43,211 bases of DNA from Bacteroidota bacterium (GTDB lineage Bacteria; Bacteroidota; Bacteroidia; Palsa-965): contig JAAFIA010000039.1 of NCBI GenBank assembly GCA_013298545.1, forward strand, positions 1 through 43,211, given 5' to 3'. The translations under genes were made by a program, and so were the position numbers. Under the pieces are notes generated by a model. That model was not told where the DNA came from, searched no databases, and saw only the letters and a program-made list of their open reading frames with translations. Below, piece by piece: positions 25,674-33,865 of the stretch. The first letter of the stretch is position 1, and every line of letters begins with the position of its first letter.

Positions 25674-27521
25674 ATGTCAAACCTAATTCGTCTTTTGCCC
25701 GATGCTGTTGCCAATCAAATTGCGGCAGGAGAAGTAGTGCAACGTCCAGCCTCGGCAGTCAAAGAACTGCTCGAAAATGCTATTGATGCTGGCGCACAGT
25801 CGATCAAGCTGCTGATCAAAGATGCGGGGCGTACGCTGTTGCAAGTGATTGATGATGGTAGTGGCATGTCTGAAATCGATGCCCGTTTGAGTTTTGAACG
25901 CCATGCCACATCCAAAATTCAAGCTGCCGAAGATTTATTTGCTTTGCGCACCATGGGTTTTCGTGGCGAAGCCTTAGCCTCGATTGCAGCTGTTGCGCAA
26001 GTAGAAATGAAAACGCGCCGCGCCGAAGACGAGCTGGGCATTCGCATTGTGATTGAAGGCAGCGAAATCAAAACACAAGAGCCGTGTGCTGCACCTGTGG
26101 GAACATCCATCGCAGTCAAAAATTTATTTTTCAATATTCCGGCGCGACGCAATTTTTTGAAATCGGATGGTGTTGAATTTCGACACATTCTCGAAGAGTT
26201 TGAACGCATTGCCCTCGCGCATCCCGACCGCGCATTCTCGCTCACGCACAACAACACCGAAGTGTATCGCCTCGAAAAAGCAATTTTGCGTCAACGCATT
26301 GTTGCCCTTTACGGATCGCCTTACAACCAACGCCTCGTTCCAGTTCAGGAAGAAACCGATATTCTCCGCATTACAGGATTCATTGGAAAACCAGAATTTG
26401 CTAAAAAGACCCGCGGCGAACAATTTTTCTTTCTCAATACGCGATTCATTAAGAATAGCTATTTGCATCATGCCATTCAAACCGCATTTGAGCAATTGCT
26501 ACCTACAGATAGTTATCCCTCGTATTTCTTGTTCCTCGATGTCGATCCGCGTACGATTGATGTCAATATCCATCCCACCAAAACAGAAGTTAAGTTTGAA
26601 GATGAACGGGCCATGTACGCCATCATCCGTTCTGCCGTAAAACGCGCCTTGGGGCAATACAACATCACGCCTTCGCTCGATTTTGAACAAGAAATGAGCA
26701 TCGATATTCCGTATCGTCCTTCCGATAAACCGATTCAACAACCAGGCATTACCGTTGATCCAACATTCAATCCATTTGAGCCGAAAGTAAAAAGTGGTAC
26801 AGCCGTTTCATCAACACCCAAAGAAAAAATTCCGGCCAATTGGCAAGATCTATATCAGAATTATTTCAATCCGCAAACACAAACCGAGCAGCAAACCGAG
26901 CAACAAGTCATCCACAGCGATTTGGATGAAGGAACAGATGAACGTCCGGCGAAAAATATTTCTGATCCCTATCAGTTGCATCAACGGTATATTTTAACGC
27001 ATATCAAAAGTGGTTTCTTAATCATTGACCAACAGCGCGCGCACGAGCGTATTTTGTACGAGCGTTATTTGCGTGTTGCCGAAAATCATCAAGCGCCGAG
27101 CCAGCAAGTTTTATTTCCAGAAACGGTTGAGTTTTCGATGAGCGATTCGGGACTGATGATTAGTTTGTTGGATGCGATCAACAGTTTAGGATTTGATGTG
27201 CGGCCCTTTGGGCAACAATCGTTTGTGGTGCATGGCGTTCCGGCGGGTACAGAAGAATACGATGCGCACCAGATGTTGGAAGGCATTTTAGAAACGCATA
27301 AAAATTCGGATCAAGAAATAAAACTGAATGTGCAAGATAGCATGGCGCGGGCACTTGCGAGGCAAGCAGCCATTAAATCGGGACGTGCGTTGAGTATTCC
27401 TGAGATGCGTGTTTTGGTGGATGAACTTTTTGCATGTTCGTTGCCGTATCATGCGCCCGATGGCAAGCCAACAGTAAGTACGTTTGGTATGGATGAGTTG
27501 GATAGACGATTTAAGCGATGA
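25674..27521 (+). CDS. mutL: DNA mismatch repair protein MutL
   Basis: 615 residues. The GHKL ATPase N-terminus is clear: IAAGEVVQRPASAVKELLEN, DDGSGM and MGFRGEALASIA, then DVNIHPTKTEVKF near 300. A Gln/Thr-rich linker (about 350-425) leads to the C-terminal dimerisation domain. The endonuclease motif DQHAxxExxxxE is present only in altered form, as DQQRAHERILYE, with His and Ala replaced. The CPHGRP-like motif near the end reads APDGKPT. The nicking activity may therefore be reduced or arranged differently. It is the first gene of an operon and overlaps the next by ATGA. Confidence 0.95.
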   Translation: MSNLIRLLPDAVANQIAAGEVVQRPASAVKELLENAIDAGAQSIKLLIKDAGRTLLQVIDDGSGMSEIDARLSFERHATSKIQAAEDLFALRTMGFRGEALASIAAVAQVEMKTRRAEDELGIRIVIEGSEIKTQEPCAAPVGTSIAVKNLFFNIPARRNFLKSDGVEFRHILEEFERIALAHPDRAFSLTHNNTEVYRLEKAILRQRIVALYGSPYNQRLVPVQEETDILRITGFIGKPEFAKKTRGEQFFFLNTRFIKNSYLHHAIQTAFEQLLPTDSYPSYFLFLDVDPRTIDVNIHPTKTEVKFEDERAMYAIIRSAVKRALGQYNITPSLDFEQEMSIDIPYRPSDKPIQQPGITVDPTFNPFEPKVKSGTAVSSTPKEKIPANWQDLYQNYFNPQTQTEQQTEQQVIHSDLDEGTDERPAKNISDPYQLHQRYILTHIKSGFLIIDQQRAHERILYERYLRVAENHQAPSQQVLFPETVEFSMSDSGLMISLLDAINSLGFDVRPFGQQSFVVHGVPAGTEEYDAHQMLEGILETHKNSDQEIKLNVQDSMARALARQAAIKSGRALSIPEMRVLVDELFACSLPYHAPDGKPTVSTFGMDELDRRFKR

Positions 27522-28213
27522 GTGATTATTTCCGCCAATACCGCCCCGCCAAACACAATTTGTTTCCTCCAGTTGTGTTGAACTTGATCATCATCAACGC
27601 GATTTTGTATTTCGCGAAGGTGGCGTTTATGAGTTCGCAGCGCATTGATTTTGACGAATTATTTGGGCTGCATCATCCCTTTGCGATGGGTTTCCGGTGG
27701 TGGCAACCGTTTACGCATTTGTTTATGCACGGCGATAGCGGCCATCTTATTTCCAATATGTTTGGTTGTTGGCTCTTTGGTCATTTGCTCGAAAATGCCT
27801 TTGGCCCAAAACGGTTTATTTTGTATTACGTGGTTTGCGGCATTGGTGCGAGTGCCATTTTTCTGGGTTGGGAAACGTGGAGTGTGTGGAAGAGTTTGCA
27901 AGCTGCTGGTTACAATGCGTATGATTTCGGTGTGTTTTTAGAACGTTGGAATCTGAATTTGATTGGCGCGTCGGGAGCTTTGTTTGGTTTGATTATGGGG
28001 GCGGCCTTGTTGTTTCCAAATTCAACCTTACCGGTTTATAGTATTTTACCCATCCAGTTGAAATACATTGCGCTCATTTATGGCATTGCCGAATTGTACC
28101 GCGGTGTAAAAATGACAAACGATGGTGTTGCACATTTTGCCCATTTGGGTGGCATGATTTTCGGATTTATCTTAATCAAATTGTATAACCGTAACAGAAC
28201 ACATTTTTACTAG
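27518..28213 (+). CDS. Rhomboid family intramembrane serine protease (first of two)
   Basis: 231 residues and six or so membrane segments. The oxyanion Asn region is HLISNMFGCWLFG, the nucleophile is Ser152 in IGASGALFG, and the catalytic His209 is in HFAHLGGM. All catalytic residues are present, so it should be active. The ATG overlaps the mutL stop (ATGA), and the next rhomboid starts 3 nt after its stop. Its substrate is unknown. In Bacteroidota a mutL-rhomboid-rhomboid-EEP order recurs, but the functional reason is not established. Confidence 0.92.
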   Translation: MSDYFRQYRPAKHNLFPPVVLNLIIINAILYFAKVAFMSSQRIDFDELFGLHHPFAMGFRWWQPFTHLFMHGDSGHLISNMFGCWLFGHLLENAFGPKRFILYYVVCGIGASAIFLGWETWSVWKSLQAAGYNAYDFGVFLERWNLNLIGASGALFGLIMGAALLFPNSTLPVYSILPIQLKYIALIYGIAELYRGVKMTNDGVAHFAHLGGMIFGFILIKLYNRNRTHFY

Positions 28214-28216
28214 GCA

Positions 28217-29074
28217 ATGAGTTTCTCGAATGATATGCGTATGGCGTTTACGGGCACGTACCGTGGGTTGAACCGCCTGCTTTTTCTCTTAGTCGTTGTT
28301 TTTTTATTGATCAACATCGGCGATGCGTTGCAATTAATGAACAAGGGCCGACAAATCCATTCGGTATCGTTGTACTTATCGATTCCGGGTTGGTTTCAAG
28401 ATTTTCTGGCGCAGGGTTGGAGTTTGCTGACGTATATGTTTACGCATGAATCGTTGTTGCATTTATTGGGCAATGTGCTTTGGCTGTATTCGTTTGGGCG
28501 CATGTTTACCGATTTATTGGGTGGTTCGCGGATGTTGGGCTTGTTTGTTTTGGGTGGCTTGTGCGGTGGTATTTTCTTTTTAATACTGGCGCAATTGGTT
28601 CCGGCATTTCGCGATTTTCATTTGCTGGGCGCGTCGGCAGGTGCGATGGCGGTGGTTATTGCAACAGCAGCATATCGGCCCGAACAAGTAGTTTCGTTGT
28701 TTGGTGTTTGGCAAATTCGTTTAAAATATTTGGCCTTGATTTCGTTTGTCTTTTTCTCGCTCTTGAATTTGTCTGACAATACAGGCGGTAAAGTGGCACA
28801 TATCGGCGGTTCGTTGATGGGGTTGATTTACGGCTGGCAAATGCGCAAAAAAAATGGGATGCTCGAATCCTTCATGAAACTTTTCAGAAAAGCGGATGGA
28901 ACAAAATTAAAAGTGGTACACCGTCGTCCGGTTTCGGATGAAGTATTTCATGATACACGTGTCAATCGTCGCAAAAAAATTGATGAAATTTTAGATAAAA
29001 TTTCGCGTTCCGGTTACGATAGTTTAAATCCCGAAGAGAAAAAGTACCTTCAAGAAAATCACGACAAAACATAA
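28217..29074 (+). CDS. Rhomboid family protease with C-terminal DUF6576-like tail (second of two)
   Basis: 285 residues. The rhomboid core has HLLGNVLWLYSFGRMF, the nucleophile Ser140 in LLGASAGAM and His195 in KVAHIGGSLMG, so the catalytic dyad is intact. The cytoplasmic tail (about 215-285) ends in KKIDEILDKISRSGYDSLNP followed by EEKKYL. This is the short helical module found at the end of many Bacteroidota rhomboids. The tail differs from the first rhomboid, so the two are not simple recent duplicates. The EEP-fold gene begins 1 nt after its stop. Confidence 0.92.
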   Translation: MSFSNDMRMAFTGTYRGLNRLLFLLVVVFLLINIGDALQLMNKGRQIHSVSLYLSIPGWFQDFLAQGWSLLTYMFTHESLLHLLGNVLWLYSFGRMFTDLLGGSRMLGLFVLGGLCGGIFFLILAQLVPAFRDFHLLGASAGAMAVVIATAAYRPEQVVSLFGVWQIRLKYLALISFVFFSLLNLSDNTGGKVAHIGGSLMGLIYGWQMRKKNGMLESFMKLFRKADGTKLKVVHRRPVSDEVFHDTRVNRRKKIDEILDKISRSGYDSLNPEEKKYLQENHDKT

Positions 29075-29075
29075 A

Positions 29076-30233
29076 TTGAGTTTGACCACAACGCCTCATA
29101 CACAAACGCCAGCAGTTTCCTTACCACGGAAATTGAGTTGGTTCAGTAAATTTTTACTGGGCTTGAATGCGTTTGCGGTTGTGGGATTGATCCTTTCTTA
29201 CATTGCGCCATACATCAATCCCGATGTGTTTTGGCCTACCGCCTTTTTTGGTCTGGCCTACCCTGTTTTTGTTTTGGTCAATATGCTCTTTCTCTTGTAT
29301 TGGTTGATTCGTCGTCGGAAATTGTGGATGATTTCGTTGGGGGTATTGGTTTTGGGTTGGACGATTCAGGGGCGTACGTTTCAATGGCGTTTTGCATCGC
29401 CCGCTCCCGCGCCTAAAAATTGCATGCGTGTCATGTCGTACAACGTTAAATTATTTGATTTGTACAATTGGTCGCACAATACCGATACGCGTAATAAAAT
29501 TTTCAATTTGATTCATGCCGAAAAACCAGCCATTTTTTGTGTGCAAGAATTTTTCACCGAAGATGAGGGTGAGTTTCAAAATTTAGATACGCTACGCAAA
29601 CTTTTGAATTTACCCTTCACGCATGTTGAATATACGGTTACGCTTCGCAAAACCGATCATTGGGGCGTTGCCACGTTCAGCAAATATCCGATTGTTGCAA
29701 CGGGCCACATTGTCTTCAACAGCCGCAGCAACAACCGCTGTATTTATTCCGATTTGCTTGTAGAAGGCGATACCATTCGTGTGTATAACATGCACCTGCA
29801 ATCGATCAACTTCGGTTATGTCGATTATAAATTCTTAAGCGATTTGAAAGCAGGAAAAGATGTAACTGACGAAGCCGAACGTTCAAAAAATATCTTGCGT
29901 CGTTTGAATATCGGTTTTGTGCGGCGTTCGCGGCAGGCCGATGCGGTTGCCGAAAATATCGCGGCTTGTCCCTACCCTGTCATTGTTTGCGGAGATTTCA
30001 ACGATACACCGGTTTCGTATGTGTATCAAACAATTTCAAAAAATCTGACAGACGCATTTGTTGAAAGTGGCAATGGATTTGGAAAAACGTTTGTCAATCC
30101 GCTTCCTTTTCCGCGCATTGATTATATTTTGCACAGCAAGCAATTTCAGTCGTACAATTTTAATGTGAACCAACAGCAGGGCCTTTCAGATCATTTTCCG
30201 ATCATGTGCGATATTTATAAAAGCAAAAAATAA
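29076..30233 (+). CDS. Membrane-anchored endonuclease/exonuclease/phosphatase (EEP) family protein
   Basis: 385 residues. The start is TTG at 29076, 1 nt after the upstream stop; no ATG is available before the membrane segments. Three hydrophobic helices (about 20-115) precede an EEP domain facing, probably, the periplasm. It has RVMSYNVKLFD, the metal-ligand Glu in IFCVQEFF, VYNMHLQS, CGDFNDTP and the terminal SDHFPIMCD. These are the DNase I/sphingomyelinase-like motifs, and all catalytic positions are present. The substrate could be a nucleic acid, phospholipid or inositol phosphate. Last gene of the mutL operon. Confidence 0.88.
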   Translation: MSLTTTPHTQTPAVSLPRKLSWFSKFLLGLNAFAVVGLILSYIAPYINPDVFWPTAFFGLAYPVFVLVNMLFLLYWLIRRRKLWMISLGVLVLGWTIQGRTFQWRFASPAPAPKNCMRVMSYNVKLFDLYNWSHNTDTRNKIFNLIHAEKPAIFCVQEFFTEDEGEFQNLDTLRKLLNLPFTHVEYTVTLRKTDHWGVATFSKYPIVATGHIVFNSRSNNRCIYSDLLVEGDTIRVYNMHLQSINFGYVDYKFLSDLKAGKDVTDEAERSKNILRRLNIGFVRRSRQADAVAENIAACPYPVIVCGDFNDTPVSYVYQTISKNLTDAFVESGNGFGKTFVNPLPFPRIDYILHSKQFQSYNFNVNQQQGLSDHFPIMCDIYKSKK

Positions 30234-30237
30234 CTGC

Positions 30238-31566
30238 TTAACTTTTACCCAGTCCAACTTTATAGGTTTGCAAACACCGCTCCCTTGCGAATACATGATC
30301 GACAATGGGTTTGGGATAATTTACCGTTCCAAATTCGGGCACCCATTTTTTGATGTAACTAAAATCGGGATCAAATTTTTTCTGCTGTTCGGTAGGATTA
30401 AAAATACGGAAATAGGGTGCGGCATCTGTTCCTGTTCCTGCCGCCCACTGCCAGCCGCCATTGTTTGCCGACAAATCGAAGTCTAGTAATTTCTGCGCAA
30501 AATATGCTTCGCCCCAACGCCAATCGAGCAATAAATGCTTTGTTAAAAAACTCGCGACAACCATGCGTACACGGTTGTGCATAAATCCGGTTGCGTTCAA
30601 CTCGCGCATGCCCGCATCCACAAGCGGATACCCTGTTTTTCCGGCACACCACGCATTGAAATCAGCTTCGTCTGTACGCCAGCCAATATTATCGTATTCG
30701 CGCCGAAACGCATGCGTTGCCACGTGTGGAAAATGCCAGACAATCATCATGTAAAAATCGCGCCAGATCAATTCATTCATCCACACATCACTAATCGGGA
30801 AAGCCTGTTGCGCCAATTGCCGGATCGAAACCGTGCCAAACCGCAAATGTACACTCAGGCGCGAAGTTCCTGCGACAGCTGGTAAATCACGTTTTGTAAC
30901 ATAATTTTTCAGTAATTCATCGCGCACCGTTTTGGGTGGAAACGACAGGACTACTGGTTCAAATCCCATAGCCTTTAATTCGGGAATGGGTTTGTCTTCA
31001 ATGACCGTAGCCGAGAGAAAATGTTGACCGTACTTTTCTGTTGGGTACGATTTCAGGTAAAACGCATTGAGTTTTGCGCGGTATTTATTTTTGTAAGGCG
31101 TAAACACCGTGTATGGCAAACCATCGTCCTTGGTTACTTCCGAACGTTCAAAAAGACATTGATCTTTGCAGAGAAAAAATTTTATTCCTTGTGCTTCGAG
31201 GAACGTGCCAATTTCTTGATCGCGTTTACGTGCAGCCGGTTCGTAATCGCGATTCGTGAATACGTTTTTGACCTTATATGTTTCGCAGATTTCTTTCCAA
31301 ACTTCCGATGGCGTTCCGTACCAAACCGACAATTTACTGCCCAATTTTTCCAACGCCGCATTCAGGTCAATCAAGGCGTTATGAATAAATTGGACACGCG
31401 CATCCTGCTTGTCCGTTAAGCGTTCAAGAATCGTGGTATCAAATATAAAAATGGGTAGAACGGGTAATCCCGATTTCAGTGCGTGGTACAAACCACCATT
31501 GTCGTGCAAACGCAAATCGCGGCGAAACCAGAATACGGTAATTTCTGGCTTATCGGTATTTTTCAT
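30238..31566 (-). CDS. phrB: Deoxyribodipyrimidine photo-lyase (class I CPD photolyase)
   Basis: 442 residues. The antenna-binding N-domain begins ITVFWFRRDLRLHDNGGLYH. The FAD domain contains TSRLSVHLRFGTVSIR, WRDFYMMIVWHFPH, GYPLVDAGMRELNATGFMHN and the strongly conserved NNGGWQWAAGTGTDAAPYFR. The reaction is light-driven repair of cyclobutane pyrimidine dimers. The ATG overlaps the stop of the upstream DUF6934-like gene (ATGA), so the two are co-translated. It is convergent with the EEP gene, only 4 nt apart. Confidence 0.94.
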   Translation of the reverse strand: MKNTDKPEITVFWFRRDLRLHDNGGLYHALKSGLPVLPIFIFDTTILERLTDKQDARVQFIHNALIDLNAALEKLGSKLSVWYGTPSEVWKEICETYKVKNVFTNRDYEPAARKRDQEIGTFLEAQGIKFFLCKDQCLFERSEVTKDDGLPYTVFTPYKNKYRAKLNAFYLKSYPTEKYGQHFLSATVIEDKPIPELKAMGFEPVVLSFPPKTVRDELLKNYVTKRDLPAVAGTSRLSVHLRFGTVSIRQLAQQAFPISDVWMNELIWRDFYMMIVWHFPHVATHAFRREYDNIGWRTDEADFNAWCAGKTGYPLVDAGMRELNATGFMHNRVRMVVASFLTKHLLLDWRWGEAYFAQKLLDFDLSANNGGWQWAAGTGTDAAPYFRIFNPTEQQKKFDPDFSYIKKWVPEFGTVNYPKPIVDHVFARERCLQTYKVGLGKS

Positions 31567-31997
31567 AATCGTCCTTTTCGGGTTACTAAGGCCGAATTTC
31601 CGCTGAAATTAAAATCCCAAACGGCTTGATCAAAAATACGTGGCAGGTACCGTTTGTAAAGCAAGGTTCGTTTCGAGTCTTGCGATTCAGATTCATCGTC
31701 GCGGGGAATGCCATTGAATTCGTAAATCATGATTTTCGGATGTTCGCGCATAAAAATGCGTACGATTTCCGAAATGGTTGTCATGACCCGAAAGACTTCG
31801 CCGCGGTTGGTAACCACATATTCTTCACCATCAAATTCGTCGTTAATGACACCGAAAACAATTGTAGCGTGTAAAATGTTGTCTTGTCGTCGTCCAAATC
31901 GTACTTCGTAGTTGAGGCCGCTATCTGTTGTGAAAAAATAAACACCTGCCGATGCGATTGCCGGAGCTTGAATGCGATAAATCGGGACTGTGTTCAT
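31563..31997 (-). CDS. Small DUF6934-like protein overlapping phrB
   Basis: 144 residues, soluble, with no signal peptide. The core pattern is VFGVINDEFDGEEYVVTNRG, then MTTISEIVRIFMREHPKIMI and KRTLLYKRYLPRIFD. It resembles the short Bacteroidota DUF6934 proteins (beta sheet, Asn-Gly turn, helix, then TRLYxxxI). The function of that family is unknown, and the match is by pattern only. The stop overlaps the phrB start by ATGA. A TACTTTTG promoter element lies upstream. Confidence 0.7.
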   Translation of the reverse strand: MNTVPIYRIQAPAIASAGVYFFTTDSGLNYEVRFGRRQDNILHATIVFGVINDEFDGEEYVVTNRGEVFRVMTTISEIVRIFMREHPKIMIYEFNGIPRDDESESQDSKRTLLYKRYLPRIFDQAVWDFNFSGNSALVTRKGRL

Positions 31998-32011
31998 AAA
32001 TTGAGTAAAGA

Positions 32012-32019
32012 CAAAAGTA
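32012..32019 (-). promoter_or_regulatory. -7 promoter element TACTTTTG for the DUF6934-like/phrB pair
   Basis: A minus-strand match to TAnnTTTG, 14 nt upstream of the ATG at 31997. It would drive both genes. The rest of 32020-32226 is non-coding and shows a plus-strand TACATTTG at about 32111, which may serve the divergent gene at 32227. Confidence 0.45.
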
Positions 32020-32226
32020 ACTGAATCTATTCAATTAGCCCGAAATTAGAATTGTCGAAGCCCGTAAACAGGTTTTAAGGTATTTTTTGGACATTAATTT
32101 AAATGTATCTACATTTGATGTTGGTACAACAGTTGTAAGTACACAAGCATTGCCGTAAAAAGTCTAAGCGGTTTCCGAATTTGTTTTCAAATCTTTGTAT
32201 CACTCAACACATCAACATTTTTTTAT

Positions 32227-33051
32227 ATGAAAAAAACAGTTATACTTTTGAGTGTCTTAACGGTTAGCATGTTAGCAATGCAAATCGGAATGGATGCATT
32301 TTCTAACACAAGCGGATCATCCGCTGGAAAAACCGGATCGCCAGGCGATGGTGCGAATTGTACACAATGCCATTCAGGTTCACCACAACAGCAAGCCGGA
32401 TTGATTACAACCAATATTCCTGGCGGTGGTTATACTCCTGGGTTTATCTATCAGATTACGGCAACCATTGTTGATACCAATAGCACAAAATTTGGATTTC
32501 AGGTTTCTCCGCAAAATGTACAAGGCACTCGTTTGGGTACATTGATTGCTACTAATACAACCGAAACACAAACGCAACAAACCGGAAAATACATCACGCA
32601 CAAAACGGCTGGTACACCCGGTGTTGGCATGCGTACATGGACGTTCAACTGGCAAGCTCCTGCATCGGGTACGGGTAATGTAACTTTTTATGGTGCATTC
32701 AATGTGGCAAACAGCAACAACCTCTCTTCTGGCGATCGTATTTTCCTTTCTAGCACGCAGGTGAGCGAAGATTTGACCAGTGTTTCGAATAATACAGAAG
32801 CATTTCCGTCAATCAAATTGTATCCTAATCCAGCGGTTGATTTCCTGCAATTGGATTTAGGCAAACAGATCAACACACCTGTTGATGTGCGCATTTATAC
32901 ATTGGAAGGTCGTTTGGCTGAAAAAAATACAGTAACACCGGAAAACGGTAAAACACTTCAGATTGAAGTTTCAGGATTGGCTACAGGTGTTTATTTCATT
33001 ACACTTGAAACAGAAGGCAATATCACAACTCGTCGCTTCGTGAAAAATTAA
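32227..33051 (+). CDS. Choice-of-anchor V type secreted protein with CxxCH motif and T9SS sorting domain
   Basis: 274 residues. A signal peptide (MKKTVILLSVLTVSMLAMQI) is followed by GSPGDGANCTQCHSG at about 40-50, a heme-c-like CxxCH typical of choice-of-anchor V proteins. A Reeler-like beta domain comes next: FIYQITATIVDTNSTKFGFQ, and GMRTWTFNWQAPASGTGNVT followed by FYGAFN. The last 80 residues form a T9SS type A sorting domain (LYPNPAVDFLQLDL, GLATGVYFITLETEG, RRFVKN). The protein is exported to the surface. The CxxCH may bind heme or act structurally. A clear terminator follows. Confidence 0.88.
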   Translation: MKKTVILLSVLTVSMLAMQIGMDAFSNTSGSSAGKTGSPGDGANCTQCHSGSPQQQAGLITTNIPGGGYTPGFIYQITATIVDTNSTKFGFQVSPQNVQGTRLGTLIATNTTETQTQQTGKYITHKTAGTPGVGMRTWTFNWQAPASGTGNVTFYGAFNVANSNNLSSGDRIFLSSTQVSEDLTSVSNNTEAFPSIKLYPNPAVDFLQLDLGKQINTPVDVRIYTLEGRLAEKNTVTPENGKTLQIEVSGLATGVYFITLETEGNITTRRFVKN

Positions 33052-33073
33052 TTTGGTTAGTATATTTGGTTAG

Positions 33074-33108
33074 AACGCTGCATCTTTTCAGATGCGGCGT
33101 TTTTTTTT
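33074..33108 (+). terminator. Terminator after the choice-of-anchor V gene
   Basis: aacgctgcatc (33074-33084) pairs with gatgcggcgtt (33091-33101) with one G-T wobble and a 6-nt loop, followed by a run of nine T residues. Confidence 0.9.
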
Positions 33109-33114
33109 ATCTAC

Positions 33115-33591
33115 TTAAAAAACCAAAAACGTAACGAGAACAATACCTAAAAAAATTCCTAGCGACAGCGCAATGTAATATGTTTGCTTGCGGATGCCAT
33201 GAAAACCGAGTATGCGGTAATGGGTCATGAGCAGCAATTGAAAAAGGGTGAGTAAGGCAAAAATGAATTGAATAGTAAATGTTTTTTCTTGGTAGATGAC
33301 AACAGCGAAAGAAACGGCTTGCATAAACAACATACCCATCGAAATAACAAAAAGCACACACCACGACCACCAGTACCCTTTTCTGAACCGAATTAATTGT
33401 ACACCCATAAAACCGAACACCATAAGCATCCCGATGGTTAGGGATAAATCCGTAGGTGAAGCAAACAGGATAAGTAAGAACAACAGCAATTCAACCAACC
33501 ACAAGACACCAAAAATAGCGGTGATAACTTGATTCAGTTGAAACGTCTTTAATTGATGTAAACGGAATACAGGCAAAAGCTTGTTGATCAT
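33115..33591 (-). CDS. Small four- to five-helix membrane protein, unknown function
   Basis: 158 residues from the ATG at 33591. The longer frame to 33675 would run through three hairpins and is rejected. Hydrophobic segments lie at about 20-45, 50-65, 75-100, 105-120 and 135-158, with a cluster FRKGYWWSWCVLFVISMGM. No family is recognised. The gene is preceded by a terminator-like stem whose T run ends about 15 nt before the start, so its expression could be controlled by read-through. It may instead lie simply downstream of a small RNA gene. Confidence 0.6.
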   Translation of the reverse strand: MINKLLPVFRLHQLKTFQLNQVITAIFGVLWLVELLLFLLILFASPTDLSLTIGMLMVFGFMGVQLIRFRKGYWWSWCVLFVISMGMLFMQAVSFAVVIYQEKTFTIQFIFALLTLFQLLLMTHYRILGFHGIRKQTYYIALSLGIFLGIVLVTFLVF

Positions 33592-33604
33592 GCAGCAAAC
33601 GTAA

Positions 33605-33640
33605 ATAAAAAAATCCTGCCACCAATTCAGCAGCAGGATT
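33605..33640 (-). terminator. Terminator-like stem just before the membrane-protein start
   Basis: aatcctgc (33612-33619) pairs with gcaggatt (33633-33640), and a T run follows on the minus strand. It lies about 20 nt upstream of the ATG at 33591, which is unusual for a simple gene end and fits attenuation. Confidence 0.7.
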
Positions 33641-33725
33641 GAAAAGCTCATCGGCTTTTCGGATGCCACAACCATAAGGGGCTATGTGGGTTGTGCACAT
33701 CGTTGGAGAATTTTAGATACTACCT
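33605..33725 (-). ncRNA. Candidate structured small RNA or attenuator leader with three tandem hairpins
   Basis: On the minus strand, a TACATTTG -7 element (33736-33729) is followed by three adjacent hairpins. The first (33701-33662) has gatg/catc outer and cacaacc/ggttgtg inner stems. The second (33660-33641) is gaaaagc/gcttttc with a 6-nt loop. The third (33640-33612) is aatcctgc/gcaggatt and ends in a run of seven T residues. The arrangement suggests a transcript of about 110-120 nt with a rho-independent end. It matches no RNA family I can name; signal recognition particle RNA, tmRNA and known riboswitch cores were not seen. It could act as a leader of the membrane-protein gene at 33591. 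Confidence 0.5.
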
Positions 33726-33728
33726 TTC

Positions 33729-33736
33729 CAAATGTA
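33729..33736 (-). promoter_or_regulatory. -7 promoter element TACATTTG upstream of the hairpin cluster
   Basis: A minus-strand match to TAnnTTTG. It is placed about 28 nt before the first hairpin and about 140 nt before the coding start at 33591, so a transcript from here would contain all three hairpins. No clear -33 box was found. Confidence 0.45.
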
Positions 33737-33789
33737 TTTTACACTATAAGAGCCTGTTTAAATTTTATCCTTTGTTCCGAAGCCTCGGA

Positions 33790-33865
33790 ATTGTTATGCT
33801 GTTGATTTGTAAAAGTGGCTTACAGGTTTGCTAAAACAAGACTGGCTTATCAAAATCATAACAAT
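33790..33865. repeat. Inverted repeat in the gap before the lipoprotein cluster
   Basis: attgttatg (33790-33798) and cataacaat (33857-33865) are perfect inverted arms around 58 nt. Just upstream, ttccgaagcctcgg (33776-33789) resembles cccgaagcctcgc at about 43067-43079, and agagcctgtttaaa (33750-33763) resembles insertion-sequence tips. No transposase is present. This may be a decayed mobile-element remnant. Confidence 0.4.

Noticed and set aside
33641-33660. Hammerhead-ribozyme-like gatgag core in the second hairpin
   Set aside because: The required CUGAUGA and GAAA core elements and three-way stem arrangement are not present.
33491-33700. A 69-codon minus-strand frame starting MCTTHIAPYGC within the hairpin cluster, possible leader peptide
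   Set aside because: It runs through all three hairpins and the T run and on into another frame of the membrane-protein gene. It lacks the run of a single regulated amino acid expected of an attenuator peptide.
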